Of a stretch of 64,000 nucleotides of DNA, positions 47,779-55,742 are shown one piece after another. How positions within the stretch are numbered: the stretch's first letter is position 1; every line of letters starts with the position of its first letter. The notes under the pieces were generated by a model. The model saw nothing but the letters and a program-made list of their open reading frames with translations, had not been told where the DNA came from and made no database searches. Both the position numbers and the translations under genes were made by a program. The stretch is taken from positions 62,001 to 126,000 of the forward strand of contig NZ_VITA01000007.1 in assembly GCF_007827695.1 (NCBI RefSeq), given 5' to 3'. This DNA comes from Sinorhizobium medicae. GTDB taxonomy: Bacteria; Pseudomonadota; Alphaproteobacteria; Rhizobiales; Rhizobiaceae.

Positions 47779-48690
47779 ATGTCGCGGCCATCGGTCAATC
47801 GCTCGGGTGAAATGGAAGTCTTTGCGAAAGCGGTGGAGCTCGGCGGCTTTTCGGCGGCTGCCCGCCATTACCGGATGACGCCCTCCGCAGTCAGCAAGCT
47901 TGTGCTGCGTCTCGAAGAACGCCTCGGTGTAAGGCTGGTCAACCGCTCGACACGCAGGCTGCAGCTCACGCCCGAAGGACATGCGTTCCATGAGCGCACG
48001 GTGCGCATCCTCGCCGATATCGACGAGGCGGAGCGCTCGGCATCGGCCGGGGAGAGCCCGACCGGCCGGGTCCGGCTGAACGTCAATGCCTCGTTCGGCA
48101 CTCACGTTCTGATGCGCCTTGTGCCGGAATTCCGGGCCAGCTTTCCGGCCGTCAGCCTCGACATCGTCATGACCGATGCCGTCGTCGACTTGATGGAAGC
48201 ACGAACCGACGTTGCCATCCGCGCAGGGCCGCTGAAGAGCTCGACGCTGATTGCGCGCAAGCTCGGGGCGACGCGTATGATGATCGTGGGGGCACCGTCC
48301 TACGTAGAACGTTACGGGATGCCGTCGTCGCTAGAGGATCTCGCAGGACATGAGCGACTCGGCTTCTGCTACGCCCGCGCCGTCGACGGATGGCCAATAA
48401 GGGCGGAAGGGGAAACGATCGTGCTGCCGGCCTCGGGCGCGGTTCAGGTGAGCGACGGCGAGGGACTGCGCCAGCTGGCGCTTGCCGGAGCCGGACTGGC
48501 ACGGCTTGCGGAATTCACGGTGCGGGAGGACGTTCGCGCCGGGCGTCTCGTGCCCGTTCTGGAAGACCTCAATCCGGGTGATCTCGAGGAGGTCCACGCG
48601 GTCTATCTCGGCCAGGGCGGGGCGCTTCCCGCCCGCGTCCGTGCCGTCCTGGATTTCCTCGCCCGGCATGCCCGCGTCACGCCGGGGTAG
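47779..48690 (+). CDS. LysR-family transcriptional regulator
   Basis: A 303-residue regulator with an N-terminal winged helix (MEVFAKAVELGGFSAAARHY, then MTPSAVSKLVLRLEERLGVR) and an effector-binding domain from about residue 95 (GRVRLNVNASFGTHVLMRLV). It is close in type to the CrgA/DsdC subgroup, which often autoregulates and controls a divergent oxidoreductase, here the aldo/keto reductase. The 104-bp intergenic region holds A/T-rich stretches but no repeat I can call firmly. Confidence 0.93.
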   Translation: MSRPSVNRSGEMEVFAKAVELGGFSAAARHYRMTPSAVSKLVLRLEERLGVRLVNRSTRRLQLTPEGHAFHERTVRILADIDEAERSASAGESPTGRVRLNVNASFGTHVLMRLVPEFRASFPAVSLDIVMTDAVVDLMEARTDVAIRAGPLKSSTLIARKLGATRMMIVGAPSYVERYGMPSSLEDLAGHERLGFCYARAVDGWPIRAEGETIVLPASGAVQVSDGEGLRQLALAGAGLARLAEFTVREDVRAGRLVPVLEDLNPGDLEEVHAVYLGQGGALPARVRAVLDFLARHARVTPG

Positions 48691-48737
48691 CGGCGAAGAT
48701 CTTCGCCGCCTTTCCCGCGTTTGAGAGGAGCCAAGCC

Positions 48738-49499
48738 TCAGCGCTTCGGCGCTACCAGCGCGAAGACCGCCCCTTGAGGGTCTGTGAACTGCGCGATCCA
48801 CGCTCCTCCGGGCACCTCCATCGGCTCCAGCAATAGTTTTGCGCCGCCTGATTGTGCCCGGTCGATCGCCGCGTCGATCGCATCGACGTTGAAATAGTAG
48901 AGCCAGAAAGGACTGGGAACCTCCTTCGGCTTGGTCATCATTCCGCCGATCGGCTGACCCTGATGGGCGAAGATCTGGTAGACGCCCATGTCGCCCATAT
49001 CCATTGCCTGATCCTTGGTCCAGCCGAACAGATTCGAATAGAAGCTGAAAGCGGTCTCGAGATCGCCGGCCATCAATTCGTGCCAGCCGACATTTCCTGG
49101 AGCCATTTGCTCCAGATGCGGCGGCGGTTCGCCGTTGGCCTGGAAAAGCGAAAAGGCAGCACCGTGCGGGTCGGTCACGATCGCGAAGCGGCCGATATTC
49201 GGGATGTCTTCCGGCGCGCGATGAACTTTTCCGCCCTCCGTACCGACCCGCGCGGCGACCTCGTCGATGTCCTCGACGGCGATATAGCCGAGCCATGCAG
49301 GCGGCACCTTCATTTCAAGCGCGCCGTCCGGCATCGTCATCAGGCCCGCGATCTGGTGGTCGCCGGCGGAAAAAAGCGTGTAGTCCATGCCGGCCATTCC
49401 CGCGTCGCGGGCGCTCCAGCCGACGATGTCGGTGTAGAAGGCTTCCGCGGCCTTCATGTCCGTCGTCATCAGCTCGTACCAGACGAATTTCCCATGCAT
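48738..49499 (-). CDS. VOC-family (glyoxalase/bleomycin resistance fold) protein with two domains
   Basis: A 253-residue protein made of two VOC modules. Module 1 starts MHGKFVWYELMTTDMKAAEA and module 2 starts GNVGWHELMAGDLETAFSFY (about 130). Both keep the paired beta-alpha-beta-beta-beta pattern with PFWLYYFNVDAIDAAIDRA. Metal ligands (His/Glu in FVWYEL, VGWHEL) are plausible. Similar rhizobial and actinobacterial proteins have unassigned dioxygenase, lyase or resistance roles. Confidence 0.85.
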   Translation of the reverse strand: MHGKFVWYELMTTDMKAAEAFYTDIVGWSARDAGMAGMDYTLFSAGDHQIAGLMTMPDGALEMKVPPAWLGYIAVEDIDEVAARVGTEGGKVHRAPEDIPNIGRFAIVTDPHGAAFSLFQANGEPPPHLEQMAPGNVGWHELMAGDLETAFSFYSNLFGWTKDQAMDMGDMGVYQIFAHQGQPIGGMMTKPKEVPSPFWLYYFNVDAIDAAIDRAQSGGAKLLLEPMEVPGGAWIAQFTDPQGAVFALVAPKR

Positions 49500-49727
49500 T
49501 GTCGGTCCTCCGGTTGTCTCGATGTATCTTCATCCGCGACGGAACGGCTGCGGGACGCCAACGTAATAGCAGGCCGATCTCGGCCTCTCCGTCTTCGATG
49601 ATAAGGCGACCCGTCTTGAAAAGTCTAAGGGGACGAGGAAATGTGCGCGGTTCTCGCCCGCATCCCGCTCGATATCGGAAATCGGTCACGTTCATGTTCA
49701 GGCCGACCCGCCTGAAATTATCGTGAT

Positions 49728-50201
49728 TTAACGGCGGTGGTATTCCGCGCTCATCATTTCCTTCCAGTCGCCGTTTTCGGTCTGGACGCGGGCCGTAAGG
49801 GTCCTGCGGTTCGCATCGACCAGCGTTATTCTATCCTGATACCGGGCTGACCTTCCGGGGTTTTCAAAGTCCGGGCCCTCACAATTGAGAGCAAGTGTCT
49901 TCCCGTCGTCCTCGATCACGCCATTATAGATCCACATATGGGTCATCATGGAGCCGATCCATGTTCCGAGATAGCGCTTCGTCTCGGGATTGTATCCCAG
50001 TGTCATCAGTGTCTGTCCCGGGCTGCCGCCCGGCATGATGCCGCGCCCCTCGCACACGATCCAGACGCCATGCATCGAGCGGACGCTTTCGATCCAGGGT
50101 TCGCTGTCCTCGCCGCTTCCCGTTGAATCCTTTGAGGTGACCGTCCATTCGCCGAGCAGCTGCTCCAGCCATCGGTGTTCTTCCTGCGGCTCCACTTGCA
50201 T
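49728..50201 (-). CDS. DUF1579 family protein
   Basis: A 157-residue protein, MQVEPQEEHRWLEQLLGEWT, followed by the DUF1579 landmarks PGQTLMTLGYNPETKRYLGT, WIGSMMTHMWIYNG and LNCEGPDFEN. It is a lipocalin-like beta barrel of unknown function. The start at 50201 has GGGAGGG 6 nt upstream; the frame from 50303 is not supported. It is divergent from a MarR regulator, with a palindromic operator between them. Bases 49500-49727 show no gene. Confidence 0.82.
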   Translation of the reverse strand: MQVEPQEEHRWLEQLLGEWTVTSKDSTGSGEDSEPWIESVRSMHGVWIVCEGRGIMPGGSPGQTLMTLGYNPETKRYLGTWIGSMMTHMWIYNGVIEDDGKTLALNCEGPDFENPGRSARYQDRITLVDANRRTLTARVQTENGDWKEMMSAEYHRR

Positions 50202-50321
50202 CGGTTTCCCTCCCATGAATACACGGCCGCCATGGTAGCCGGGACCGGCGTCGAAACGCCTCCCATACCGGTTGTCCATCTGCGGTTCCGGGCGCGGCCT
50301 CATGCCGGCGCTTGACTATTT

Positions 50322-50337
50322 ATGTTGATATCAACAT
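50322..50337. promoter_or_regulatory. Perfect 16-bp palindrome, candidate MarR operator
   Basis: ATGTTGATATCAACAT lies between the divergent DUF1579 and MarR genes, 9 bp before the MarR start. TTGACT (50312-50317) precedes it, so a promoter -35 is just upstream and the palindrome fills the spacer to the -10. A bound dimer would block transcription. Confidence 0.75.
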
Positions 50338-50346
50338 TACTGTTTT

Positions 50347-50793
50347 ATGTCAAAGTCGCCGCCAGTCCCTTTTTCCAGCACTCTCTTCGTCAGGGACACA
50401 TGCCTGTGCCTCCACGTCCAGCGCGCCGCCCGTACGCTTGCCCGCCGGTTCGACGAGGCGTTGCGTCCGCTTGAGATTACCAACGGCCAATTCTCGCTGA
50501 TGATGTCGCTCAACCGGCCGGACCCGCCGAGCATGAAGGCGGTCGCCACAGTGCTCGCCATGGACCGCACCACCTTGACGGCGGCACTGAAGCCCCTCGA
50601 ACGGCGTGGTCTCGTCGAAGCCTTCGCCGATGCCGGCGACAGGCGCCTGAAGCGTGTGAGGCTGACGGAAGAGGGCGGACAGCTTCTCGCCCACGCCTTG
50701 CCGATCTGGAAGGCAACGCACGAAGTGCTCGATGAGGGCCTGGGTGAGGGCGGCGCGGGCCGCCTGCGTGCAGATCTGCTGTCGCTTATCTGA
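50347..50793 (+). CDS. MarR-family transcriptional regulator
   Basis: A 148-residue regulator with the winged-helix core PSMKAVATVLAMDRTTLTAA and the wing FADAGDRRLKRVRLTEEGGQ. ATG 50347 has no Shine-Dalgarno; with a TTGACT -35 element at 50312 the transcript would begin at about the start codon, so leaderless translation is possible. It probably represses itself and the divergent DUF1579 gene through the palindrome at 50322. The effector is unknown. Confidence 0.9.
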   Translation: MSKSPPVPFSSTLFVRDTCLCLHVQRAARTLARRFDEALRPLEITNGQFSLMMSLNRPDPPSMKAVATVLAMDRTTLTAALKPLERRGLVEAFADAGDRRLKRVRLTEEGGQLLAHALPIWKATHEVLDEGLGEGGAGRLRADLLSLI

Positions 50794-50873
50794 ATCGCTC
50801 GACTGAGATTTCCGGGCAGCGCAGCCGTTTGTGTGGCTGTGCCGAAAAAATCTTAGGCGCGGACAGGCTGAGC

Positions 50874-50900
50874 GGAATAAGCGGGGCGGTTCGCTCGTCT
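50874..50900 (+). promoter_or_regulatory. Candidate RpoE4-type ECF promoter of rpoE4
   Basis: GGAAT (50874-50878), 17-bp spacer, CGTCT (50896-50900). The same pair of elements occurs in front of sorT with a 16-bp spacer, consistent with autoregulation of an ECF sigma factor. Confidence 0.6.
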
Positions 50901-50972
50901 TTACACGCGGAGGATCGATGGAACGAACCGGAGATATCGAAGCGGGATCCCATGCACCCCTGATCGGGTACC

Positions 50973-51497
50973 ATGCGCCTGCGCGTTGAACGGAGACTGG
51001 AGCCTCATTATGCGCGGCTATTCGCCTATGCCGTGGCGTTGTCACGTGATCGCGACGGAGCGCAGGATATCTTCCAGGAGTGCATCGCCCGTGCGCTCGA
51101 TGCGCGAAGTGTACCCGAAGCGGAGCCTGCATTTCGCGCATGGCTGTTCTCCATCCTGCGGAACATTTGGATCGATCAGTCGCGCTCGCGCCGCCGCCGG
51201 TCCGACCTGGAGCAGGAGTTCGTCACGGATCTCGTGCCCGCGCCGGTCGCGCCGGAAGCCGTGCTGGTCGATGCATTTTCCGTGCGTCAGGCATTTACCC
51301 GGCTCAGCACCGAACATCGGGAGATTCTCGCGCTGGTCGACATATCCGGTTTCAGCTACGAGGAGGTGGCGACGATGATCGCCGTGCCCAAGGGTACGGT
51401 CATGAGCCGGGTCAGCCGTGCTAGGCGGGCTCTGGCCGCTCACCTCGGCGAGACCAATGTCGTCGACCTTGCCCGGCAACGAGAAAGCCGCAAATGA
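50973..51497 (+). CDS. rpoE4: ECF sigma factor RpoE4 (start uncertain)
   Basis: A 174-residue extracytoplasmic-function sigma factor. Region 2 reads LEPHYARLFAYAVALSRDRD and AFRAWLFSILRNIWIDQSRS; region 4 reads LSTEHREILALVDISGFSYE and VPKGTVMSRVSRARRALAAH. In S. meliloti RpoE4 is activated by sulfite and controls sorT and related genes. The start at 50973 lacks a good ribosome site, whereas GCGGAGG (50907-50913) precedes ATG 50918, whose 23-codon frame ends at 50989 over the rpoE4 start. This suggests a frameshift or a coupled upstream ORF. The anti-sigma gene overlaps by ATGA. Confidence 0.88.
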   Translation: MRLRVERRLEPHYARLFAYAVALSRDRDGAQDIFQECIARALDARSVPEAEPAFRAWLFSILRNIWIDQSRSRRRRSDLEQEFVTDLVPAPVAPEAVLVDAFSVRQAFTRLSTEHREILALVDISGFSYEEVATMIAVPKGTVMSRVSRARRALAAHLGETNVVDLARQRESRK

Positions 51498-52255
51498 AAG
51501 AAAACGACATCGAACCCGAAATCCTGAGTGCCTATATCGATGGTGAGCTCGAGCCGGAGGAGGCGTCGCGGGTCGCGCGCCTGATTGCTTCCGACGAGGG
51601 CGTCGCGCGCCGCGCAGCCAGGCTGTCCGAGGTCAAGGCGGCGGTTGCGGGAATGGCTCCGGAAATTGTCGTAGTGACGGTGCCGCGCCCGCGACCGGTG
51701 AGCAGATGGATGCTGTCGCTTGCGGCGGGTGCATGCGTTCTCCTCATCGTCTCCGCAGCGACGTGGTTCGGCCTGGCAAGGATGCCGGCGGGGCTGCCGG
51801 CGGAGGCGGCGGTTCGCGACGCCGCACTGGAGCACGCGGCATGGATCGAAGGTTCTCTTACGCCACCCATGCTTCCGGTTTCCGCACCCGGCGAGGTGTT
51901 TGTACCGGAGATGACAGCCGCCGGATTGACCCCTGCCTTTGTGCGCGACGCGTCGATTGGCGGTGAGGCCGCGACGCATACAGGCTATGTCGGCCGCTCC
52001 GGCTGCCGGCTGAGCCTCTTCCGGATCGCTCGCCCCGGAGCCGGGCACGGGTTCGACATGGCAAGAGAAGACGGCCTGCTTCACGCCTCCTGGTCAAACG
52101 ATACCACCAGCTTTCTGCTCGTCGCGCGAGGGATGGACGAAGCCCGCTTCGCCTTTCTTTCGGGGGCTCTGAAACTGGCGAGTGAAAGGGATGGCCGGGG
52201 AAAGAGGGAAGTCATCGCGAGCCTCGAGGCGATGCATAAGCCGTGCGTCGGCTGA
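51494..52255 (+). CDS. Anti-sigma factor of RpoE4
   Basis: A 253-residue membrane anti-sigma factor. An N-terminal zinc-free anti-sigma domain (PEILSAYIDGELEPEEASRV, about 9-28) is followed by one membrane helix (MLSLAAGACVLLIVSAATWF, about 75-94). The remaining C-terminal 150 residues are periplasmic (GYVGRSGCRLSLFRIARPGA). It overlaps rpoE4 by 4 nt, the usual pairing. A periplasmic sensor part fits a signal that arises from sulfur compounds; the sensing step itself is not shown by sequence. Confidence 0.88.
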   Translation: MKENDIEPEILSAYIDGELEPEEASRVARLIASDEGVARRAARLSEVKAAVAGMAPEIVVVTVPRPRPVSRWMLSLAAGACVLLIVSAATWFGLARMPAGLPAEAAVRDAALEHAAWIEGSLTPPMLPVSAPGEVFVPEMTAAGLTPAFVRDASIGGEAATHTGYVGRSGCRLSLFRIARPGAGHGFDMAREDGLLHASWSNDTTSFLLVARGMDEARFAFLSGALKLASERDGRGKREVIASLEAMHKPCVG

Positions 52256-52356
52256 CGCCTGGCGGTTTTTGGCGCGCTTGATTGCAGACATTGACCGGCG
52301 TCCTTCCGGGGAGCCGGTCAGGATTTGGCATATCTTCGGGAAAATGTCGGGTCGAG

Positions 52357-52382
52357 GGAATTTTTCGGGCTGTCATTCGTCT
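52357..52382 (+). promoter_or_regulatory. Candidate RpoE4-type ECF promoter of sorT
   Basis: GGAAT (52357-52361), 16-bp spacer, CGTCT (52378-52382), giving a leader of about 55 nt to the sorT start. Matches the elements upstream of rpoE4. Confidence 0.6.
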
Positions 52383-52444
52383 CTTCCGTTCATTTCGAGG
52401 ACGATCGGATCGGCATGCCGCCATCCGGGAAAGGGAGATGCGAC

Positions 52445-53644
52445 TTGATAGACATGCTGACCATCAAACGGCGGAGTTTTCTGACCGGAAGCGCCGGAGC
52501 CGTGGTTGCTGCCAGCAGCGGTGTGCTTGCGGAGGCCAAGGAGACGAAGGTTCTGCCGGACTACGTTGCGTGGAAAGACGCAAATGCTTTGATCGTCCAT
52601 AGCGACAAGACCATGGAGACCAAGCGGAGCGAATTCGGCACCAGCGTCATCACGCCCGAAGAGAAGCTTTACATCCGCAACAACGTCAACACGCCGCCGG
52701 AATCGATCCTTGCTGATCGCGACGGATGGAAAGTGGAGATATCTGGCGTGAAGGAGCCCCGCACGCTTACTGTCGCCGAGTTGAAGAGCCTGGGGCTGGT
52801 GACGGCAGCGACTGTTCTGCAATGTTCAGGCAATGGCCGCAAATATTTCAAGGATCAGCTCACGGGCAACCAGAAAATGAGCGGGACGCCCTGGACCGTC
52901 GGCGCTGCGGGCTGTGTCATCTGGAGCGGGGTGCCTCTGCGGGCCGTTGTCGACGCCCTGGGCGGCCCTGCAGATGGCGCCCGGTTTATCACGGGAACGG
53001 GCGGTGAGGAGCTTCCGGCTGGGCTCGACCCAAAGCTTCTGGTGGTCGAACGGTCCGTCCCGATCGCAAATCTCGACAATGTGATCCTGGCATGGGAAAT
53101 GAACGGAAGGCCGCTTTCCCTCGCTCATGGCGGGCCGCTGCGCATGGTCGTCCCCGGCTATTCGGGGGTCAATAACATCAAATACGTCAAGACTGTCGCT
53201 CTGACCGAGGCCGAGTCCGACGCGAAGATCCAGAAAAGCAGCTATCGCTTTCATGCGCTCGGCGAAAAAGGTTCTCCCGACCACCCCTCGGTGTGGGAAC
53301 AGCCGGTGAAATCGTGGATCACCACTGCGGATGAGACCGCGAAAGCCGGACCGGTTCAGATTGCAGGCGTCGCCTTCGGCGGCATGAATGCCTGCAAGAG
53401 CGTGGAGGTCTCTCTTGATGGCGGGCAGACGTGGCAGGAAGCCGAATTCGTCGGGCCCGATCTCGGCCGGTTCGCCTGGCGCGTTTTCCTCCTGGCAGCC
53501 GATCTGGCGCCGGGGACCTACACGCTCGTCAGCCGTGCGACCGATACCGAGGGCAATGTCCAGCCCGAGGAGAGCGAAATGAATGGAGCCGGCTACGGCC
53601 ACAACGGCTGGCGCGCGCCTGCGGTTACACTCACCGTTGCCTGA
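52445..53644 (+). CDS. sorT: Periplasmic molybdenum sulfite dehydrogenase
   Basis: A 399-residue sulfite oxidase-family enzyme. The Tat signal is KRRSFLTGSAGAVVAASSGV, exporting the folded enzyme to the periplasm. The molybdenum Cys is in TVLQCSGNGRKYF, pterin contacts are in GTPWTVGAAGCVIWSGVPLR and LSLAHGGPLRMVVPGYSG, and a C-terminal dimerisation domain (VSLDGGQTWQEAEFVGPD) ends it. The S. meliloti homologue SorT oxidises sulfite to sulfate and passes electrons to the cytochrome SorU. TTG 52445 was chosen because AAGGGAG lies 8 nt upstream; ATG 52454 is an alternative. Confidence 0.95.
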   Translation: MIDMLTIKRRSFLTGSAGAVVAASSGVLAEAKETKVLPDYVAWKDANALIVHSDKTMETKRSEFGTSVITPEEKLYIRNNVNTPPESILADRDGWKVEISGVKEPRTLTVAELKSLGLVTAATVLQCSGNGRKYFKDQLTGNQKMSGTPWTVGAAGCVIWSGVPLRAVVDALGGPADGARFITGTGGEELPAGLDPKLLVVERSVPIANLDNVILAWEMNGRPLSLAHGGPLRMVVPGYSGVNNIKYVKTVALTEAESDAKIQKSSYRFHALGEKGSPDHPSVWEQPVKSWITTADETAKAGPVQIAGVAFGGMNACKSVEVSLDGGQTWQEAEFVGPDLGRFAWRVFLLAADLAPGTYTLVSRATDTEGNVQPEESEMNGAGYGHNGWRAPAVTLTVA

Positions 53645-53722
53645 CTGTGCCGCAAGGGTTCCGCTGCGCTGTGTAGCGGAACCCTGTTTCACGATCTTCT
53701 TTCAGCAGTTTCGGAACAGAAC

Positions 53723-54064
53723 ATGACCTATGTATCAGCGCGTGGGATTGCGGCATTGCTCGCCTGCGCCACCATCAACCTGTCGCCGATCACGGCATCC
53801 GCCGACGATGGCAAGCTTGCGCTCGGCAAGGAGATATTCCTCGAGCGCTCGGAACCGCAATGTGCGCTCTGTCACACGCTGGCGGATGCCGAGGCCGTCG
53901 GAGAGGTAGGGCCCAATCTCGATGAACTCGCCCCGGACGCGGAAAGGGTCAGTACGGCTGTCATCAACGGCATCGGCCCGATGCCGGCCAACGAGGCCCT
54001 TACGGAAGAAGAAATCGAGGCCGTTGCGCTTTATGTCTCGACGGTCGCGGGAAAAGCCGAGTGA
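53723..54064 (+). CDS. sorU: Periplasmic c-type cytochrome, electron acceptor of SorT
   Basis: A 113-residue protein with a signal peptide (MTYVSARGIAALLACATINL, cleavage after TASA near residue 27). A single haem motif CALCH lies at about 47-51, and the axial Met in GIGPMPANEALTEEE near 87. It matches SorU, shown in S. meliloti to take electrons from SorT. It lies 78 bp after sorT and 43 bp before the pseudoazurin gene, giving a likely path SorT to SorU to further carriers. Confidence 0.93.
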   Translation: MTYVSARGIAALLACATINLSPITASADDGKLALGKEIFLERSEPQCALCHTLADAEAVGEVGPNLDELAPDAERVSTAVINGIGPMPANEALTEEEIEAVALYVSTVAGKAE

Positions 54065-54107
54065 CCGGCGTCATGCGAGCTTTTGGCTCGCCAAGGAGGA
54101 GAGTGGA

Positions 54108-54551
54108 TTGAAGACGAGAATGATGCTTTTGGCGATGTTGGGCATGGCGTTTGCAGGCCAGGCACATGCCGAGGAATATCGCGTGCAGATGCTGAACAAA
54201 GCTGCTGACGGCCGGATAATGGTATTCGAACCCGCCGTCGTCCGCGCCAAACCCGGAGACACAATCACCTTCGTGGCAACCGACAGGGGCCACAATTCTG
54301 CGGTGATGAAGGGAGGCGTACCCGAAGGCGCGCAGACCTGGAAGGGAAAGATCAACGAAGAGGTCAGCGTGACGCTGAGCGAGCCCGGGGTGTACATGTA
54401 TCAATGCACGCCGCATCTGGGCATGGGCATGATCGGCGCTATCGTCGTCGGGGACCCAGCCAACCTCAAAGCCGTCAAGGCCATCAAATATCCCGGAAAG
54501 TCGAAGGCTGCCGCGGAAAAAATCTTTGCCGAGATCGAAAGCGGCGGCTGA
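54108..54551 (+). CDS. azu2: Pseudoazurin (blue copper protein)
   Basis: A 147-residue type I copper protein with a signal peptide (MKTRMMLLAMLGMAFAGQAH, cut after AHA). Copper ligands are visible: His in TDRGHNSAVMKGG and Cys/His/Met in YMYQCTPHLGMGMIG. It is probably a periplasmic electron carrier that links the sulfite pathway to a terminal oxidase or denitrification enzymes. TTG at 54108 is chosen because AAGGAGGAG lies 7 nt upstream; a longer frame opens in sorU. It closes the RpoE4-linked operon. Confidence 0.92.
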   Translation: MKTRMMLLAMLGMAFAGQAHAEEYRVQMLNKAADGRIMVFEPAVVRAKPGDTITFVATDRGHNSAVMKGGVPEGAQTWKGKINEEVSVTLSEPGVYMYQCTPHLGMGMIGAIVVGDPANLKAVKAIKYPGKSKAAAEKIFAEIESGG

Positions 54552-54700
54552 TTGCGCCGCCCTAAGGCGGCGCTGTCTGCTTGCTGTTTCGTACACATAG
54601 CTGTGCTTGTCGCAGGTGTCTGGCGCCGTCCAGTTTGCGGCGCCGGAGACCCTTTCCGCCCGAGGACCGCCTCCGCATGTATGGGCTTGCCGGTCGGCTC

Positions 54701-55168
54701 CTACGGCGGGGCCGCTTTTCCTCGTTCGCGGAAGAGAGCGATGATTTCGGTGGCGAGCACGGTCGCCTGACGCAGCCTTTCCTCTCCTATTTCGCTGCCA
54801 AGCGCATTCGCCCAGATGGCTTGGCGTGCGGTAATTTCGGCGAGCACCTTCTCGCCCCCTGGTGTGAGCACGATCAGCTTCGCGCGACGATGCAAGGGGT
54901 TTTCCCGATAATCGATCAGATCTTCTGTTTTGAGAACGTCGGCGATGCGCTGCACGCCCTGTCGCGCGAGCCCAAGCGCACGGGCGGCTTCGGCAACCGA
55001 CATGTTCCCGTGCCGGGCCGCGGCCAGGACCTGCCAGCGAGCGCTGGTCTGGCCGGACGGCTGCGCGAGCCTATCTCCTTCGGAGGTCAAGTGTCCTGCG
55101 AGCCGAAGGACGGAGATCGCGAACGCGGCGAACGCATCGCCCGAAGAAGTACGAGAGCTTGAATCCAT
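54701..55168 (-). CDS. MarR-family transcriptional regulator
   Basis: A 155-residue regulator with the winged-helix core MSVAEAARALGLARQGVQRI and the wing LIDYRENPLHRRAKLIVLTP. It is divergent from the GFA protein at 55270. Two near-identical 16-bp palindromes lie in the 101-bp gap, the first directly upstream of its own start, so it most likely represses both genes. 54552-54700 is short and shows no gene. Confidence 0.9.
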   Translation of the reverse strand: MDSSSRTSSGDAFAAFAISVLRLAGHLTSEGDRLAQPSGQTSARWQVLAAARHGNMSVAEAARALGLARQGVQRIADVLKTEDLIDYRENPLHRRAKLIVLTPGGEKVLAEITARQAIWANALGSEIGEERLRQATVLATEIIALFRERGKAAPP

Positions 55169-55170
55169 AT

Positions 55171-55214
55171 TGACAACATGTTGTCATTTCAATTACATTG
55201 ACAATAGGTTGTCA
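55171..55214. promoter_or_regulatory. Twin MarR-type operators
   Basis: TGACAACATGTTGTCA (55171-55186) is a perfect palindrome, and TGACAATAGGTTGTCA (55199-55214) is the same box with an altered centre. They are 28 bp centre to centre. Both share an ATTGACAA start and TTGTCAT end. Confidence 0.85.
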
Positions 55215-55269
55215 TATTGCGCGACGGCTGGCAAGGTCGCGCTCCAATAAAACCGGGGAAGGATCCAGG

Positions 55270-55689
55270 ATGAAAAAGACATACAAGGGAAGCTGTCATT
55301 GCGGTCGCATCGGTTACGAGGTCGATATCGACCTGGAAGCGGGGACCAGCCGGTGCAATTGTTCGTACTGCTCCAAACTGCGCTATTGGGGCGCGAGCGT
55401 AAAGCCCGAGGACTTTCGGCTCCTGTGTGAGGAGGCAGGGATCGGCGACTATCAGTTCGGAACGATGAGCGGACATCACCGGTTTTGTATGGCGTGCGGC
55501 GTAACGCCCTACGGGCACGGCTATGTCGAAGAGATCGGCGGCGCCTTCGTTTCCATCAATGTCGCATGCCTCGACGGTATTGCACCGGAGGAGCTTGCGG
55601 CCTTGCCTATCCAATATATGGACGGGCTGCACAAACAATTGGTGGAACGCACCGGCCGAGACGCGGCACATGTGATCTCGCCGGCTTAG
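55270..55689 (+). CDS. GFA-family protein (glutathione-dependent formaldehyde-activating fold)
   Basis: A 139-residue zinc protein. Cys ligands are in YKGSCHCGRIGYEVDIDLE and SRCNCSYCSKLRYWG, with the third pair in FCMACGVTPYGHGYVE. GFA/CENP-V fold proteins include formaldehyde-glutathione enzymes, but many have no proven activity, so function is unassigned. GGAAGG precedes the ATG at 55270. It is probably repressed by the divergent MarR through the twin boxes. Confidence 0.88.
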   Translation: MKKTYKGSCHCGRIGYEVDIDLEAGTSRCNCSYCSKLRYWGASVKPEDFRLLCEEAGIGDYQFGTMSGHHRFCMACGVTPYGHGYVEEIGGAFVSINVACLDGIAPEELAALPIQYMDGLHKQLVERTGRDAAHVISPA

Positions 55690-55694
55690 AATCG

Positions 55695-55723
55695 AGAAGG
55701 CTCCCTCGGTGTGGGAGCCTTCT
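55695..55723. terminator. Perfect 11-bp hairpin between convergent genes
   Basis: AGAAGGCTCCC (55695-55705) and GGGAGCCTTCT (55713-55723) with a 7-nt loop. It lies between the GFA stop and the ilvD stop and can serve both; U-runs are weak. Confidence 0.7.
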
Positions 55724-55742
55724 GCGACAGCTGCGATGCTGC

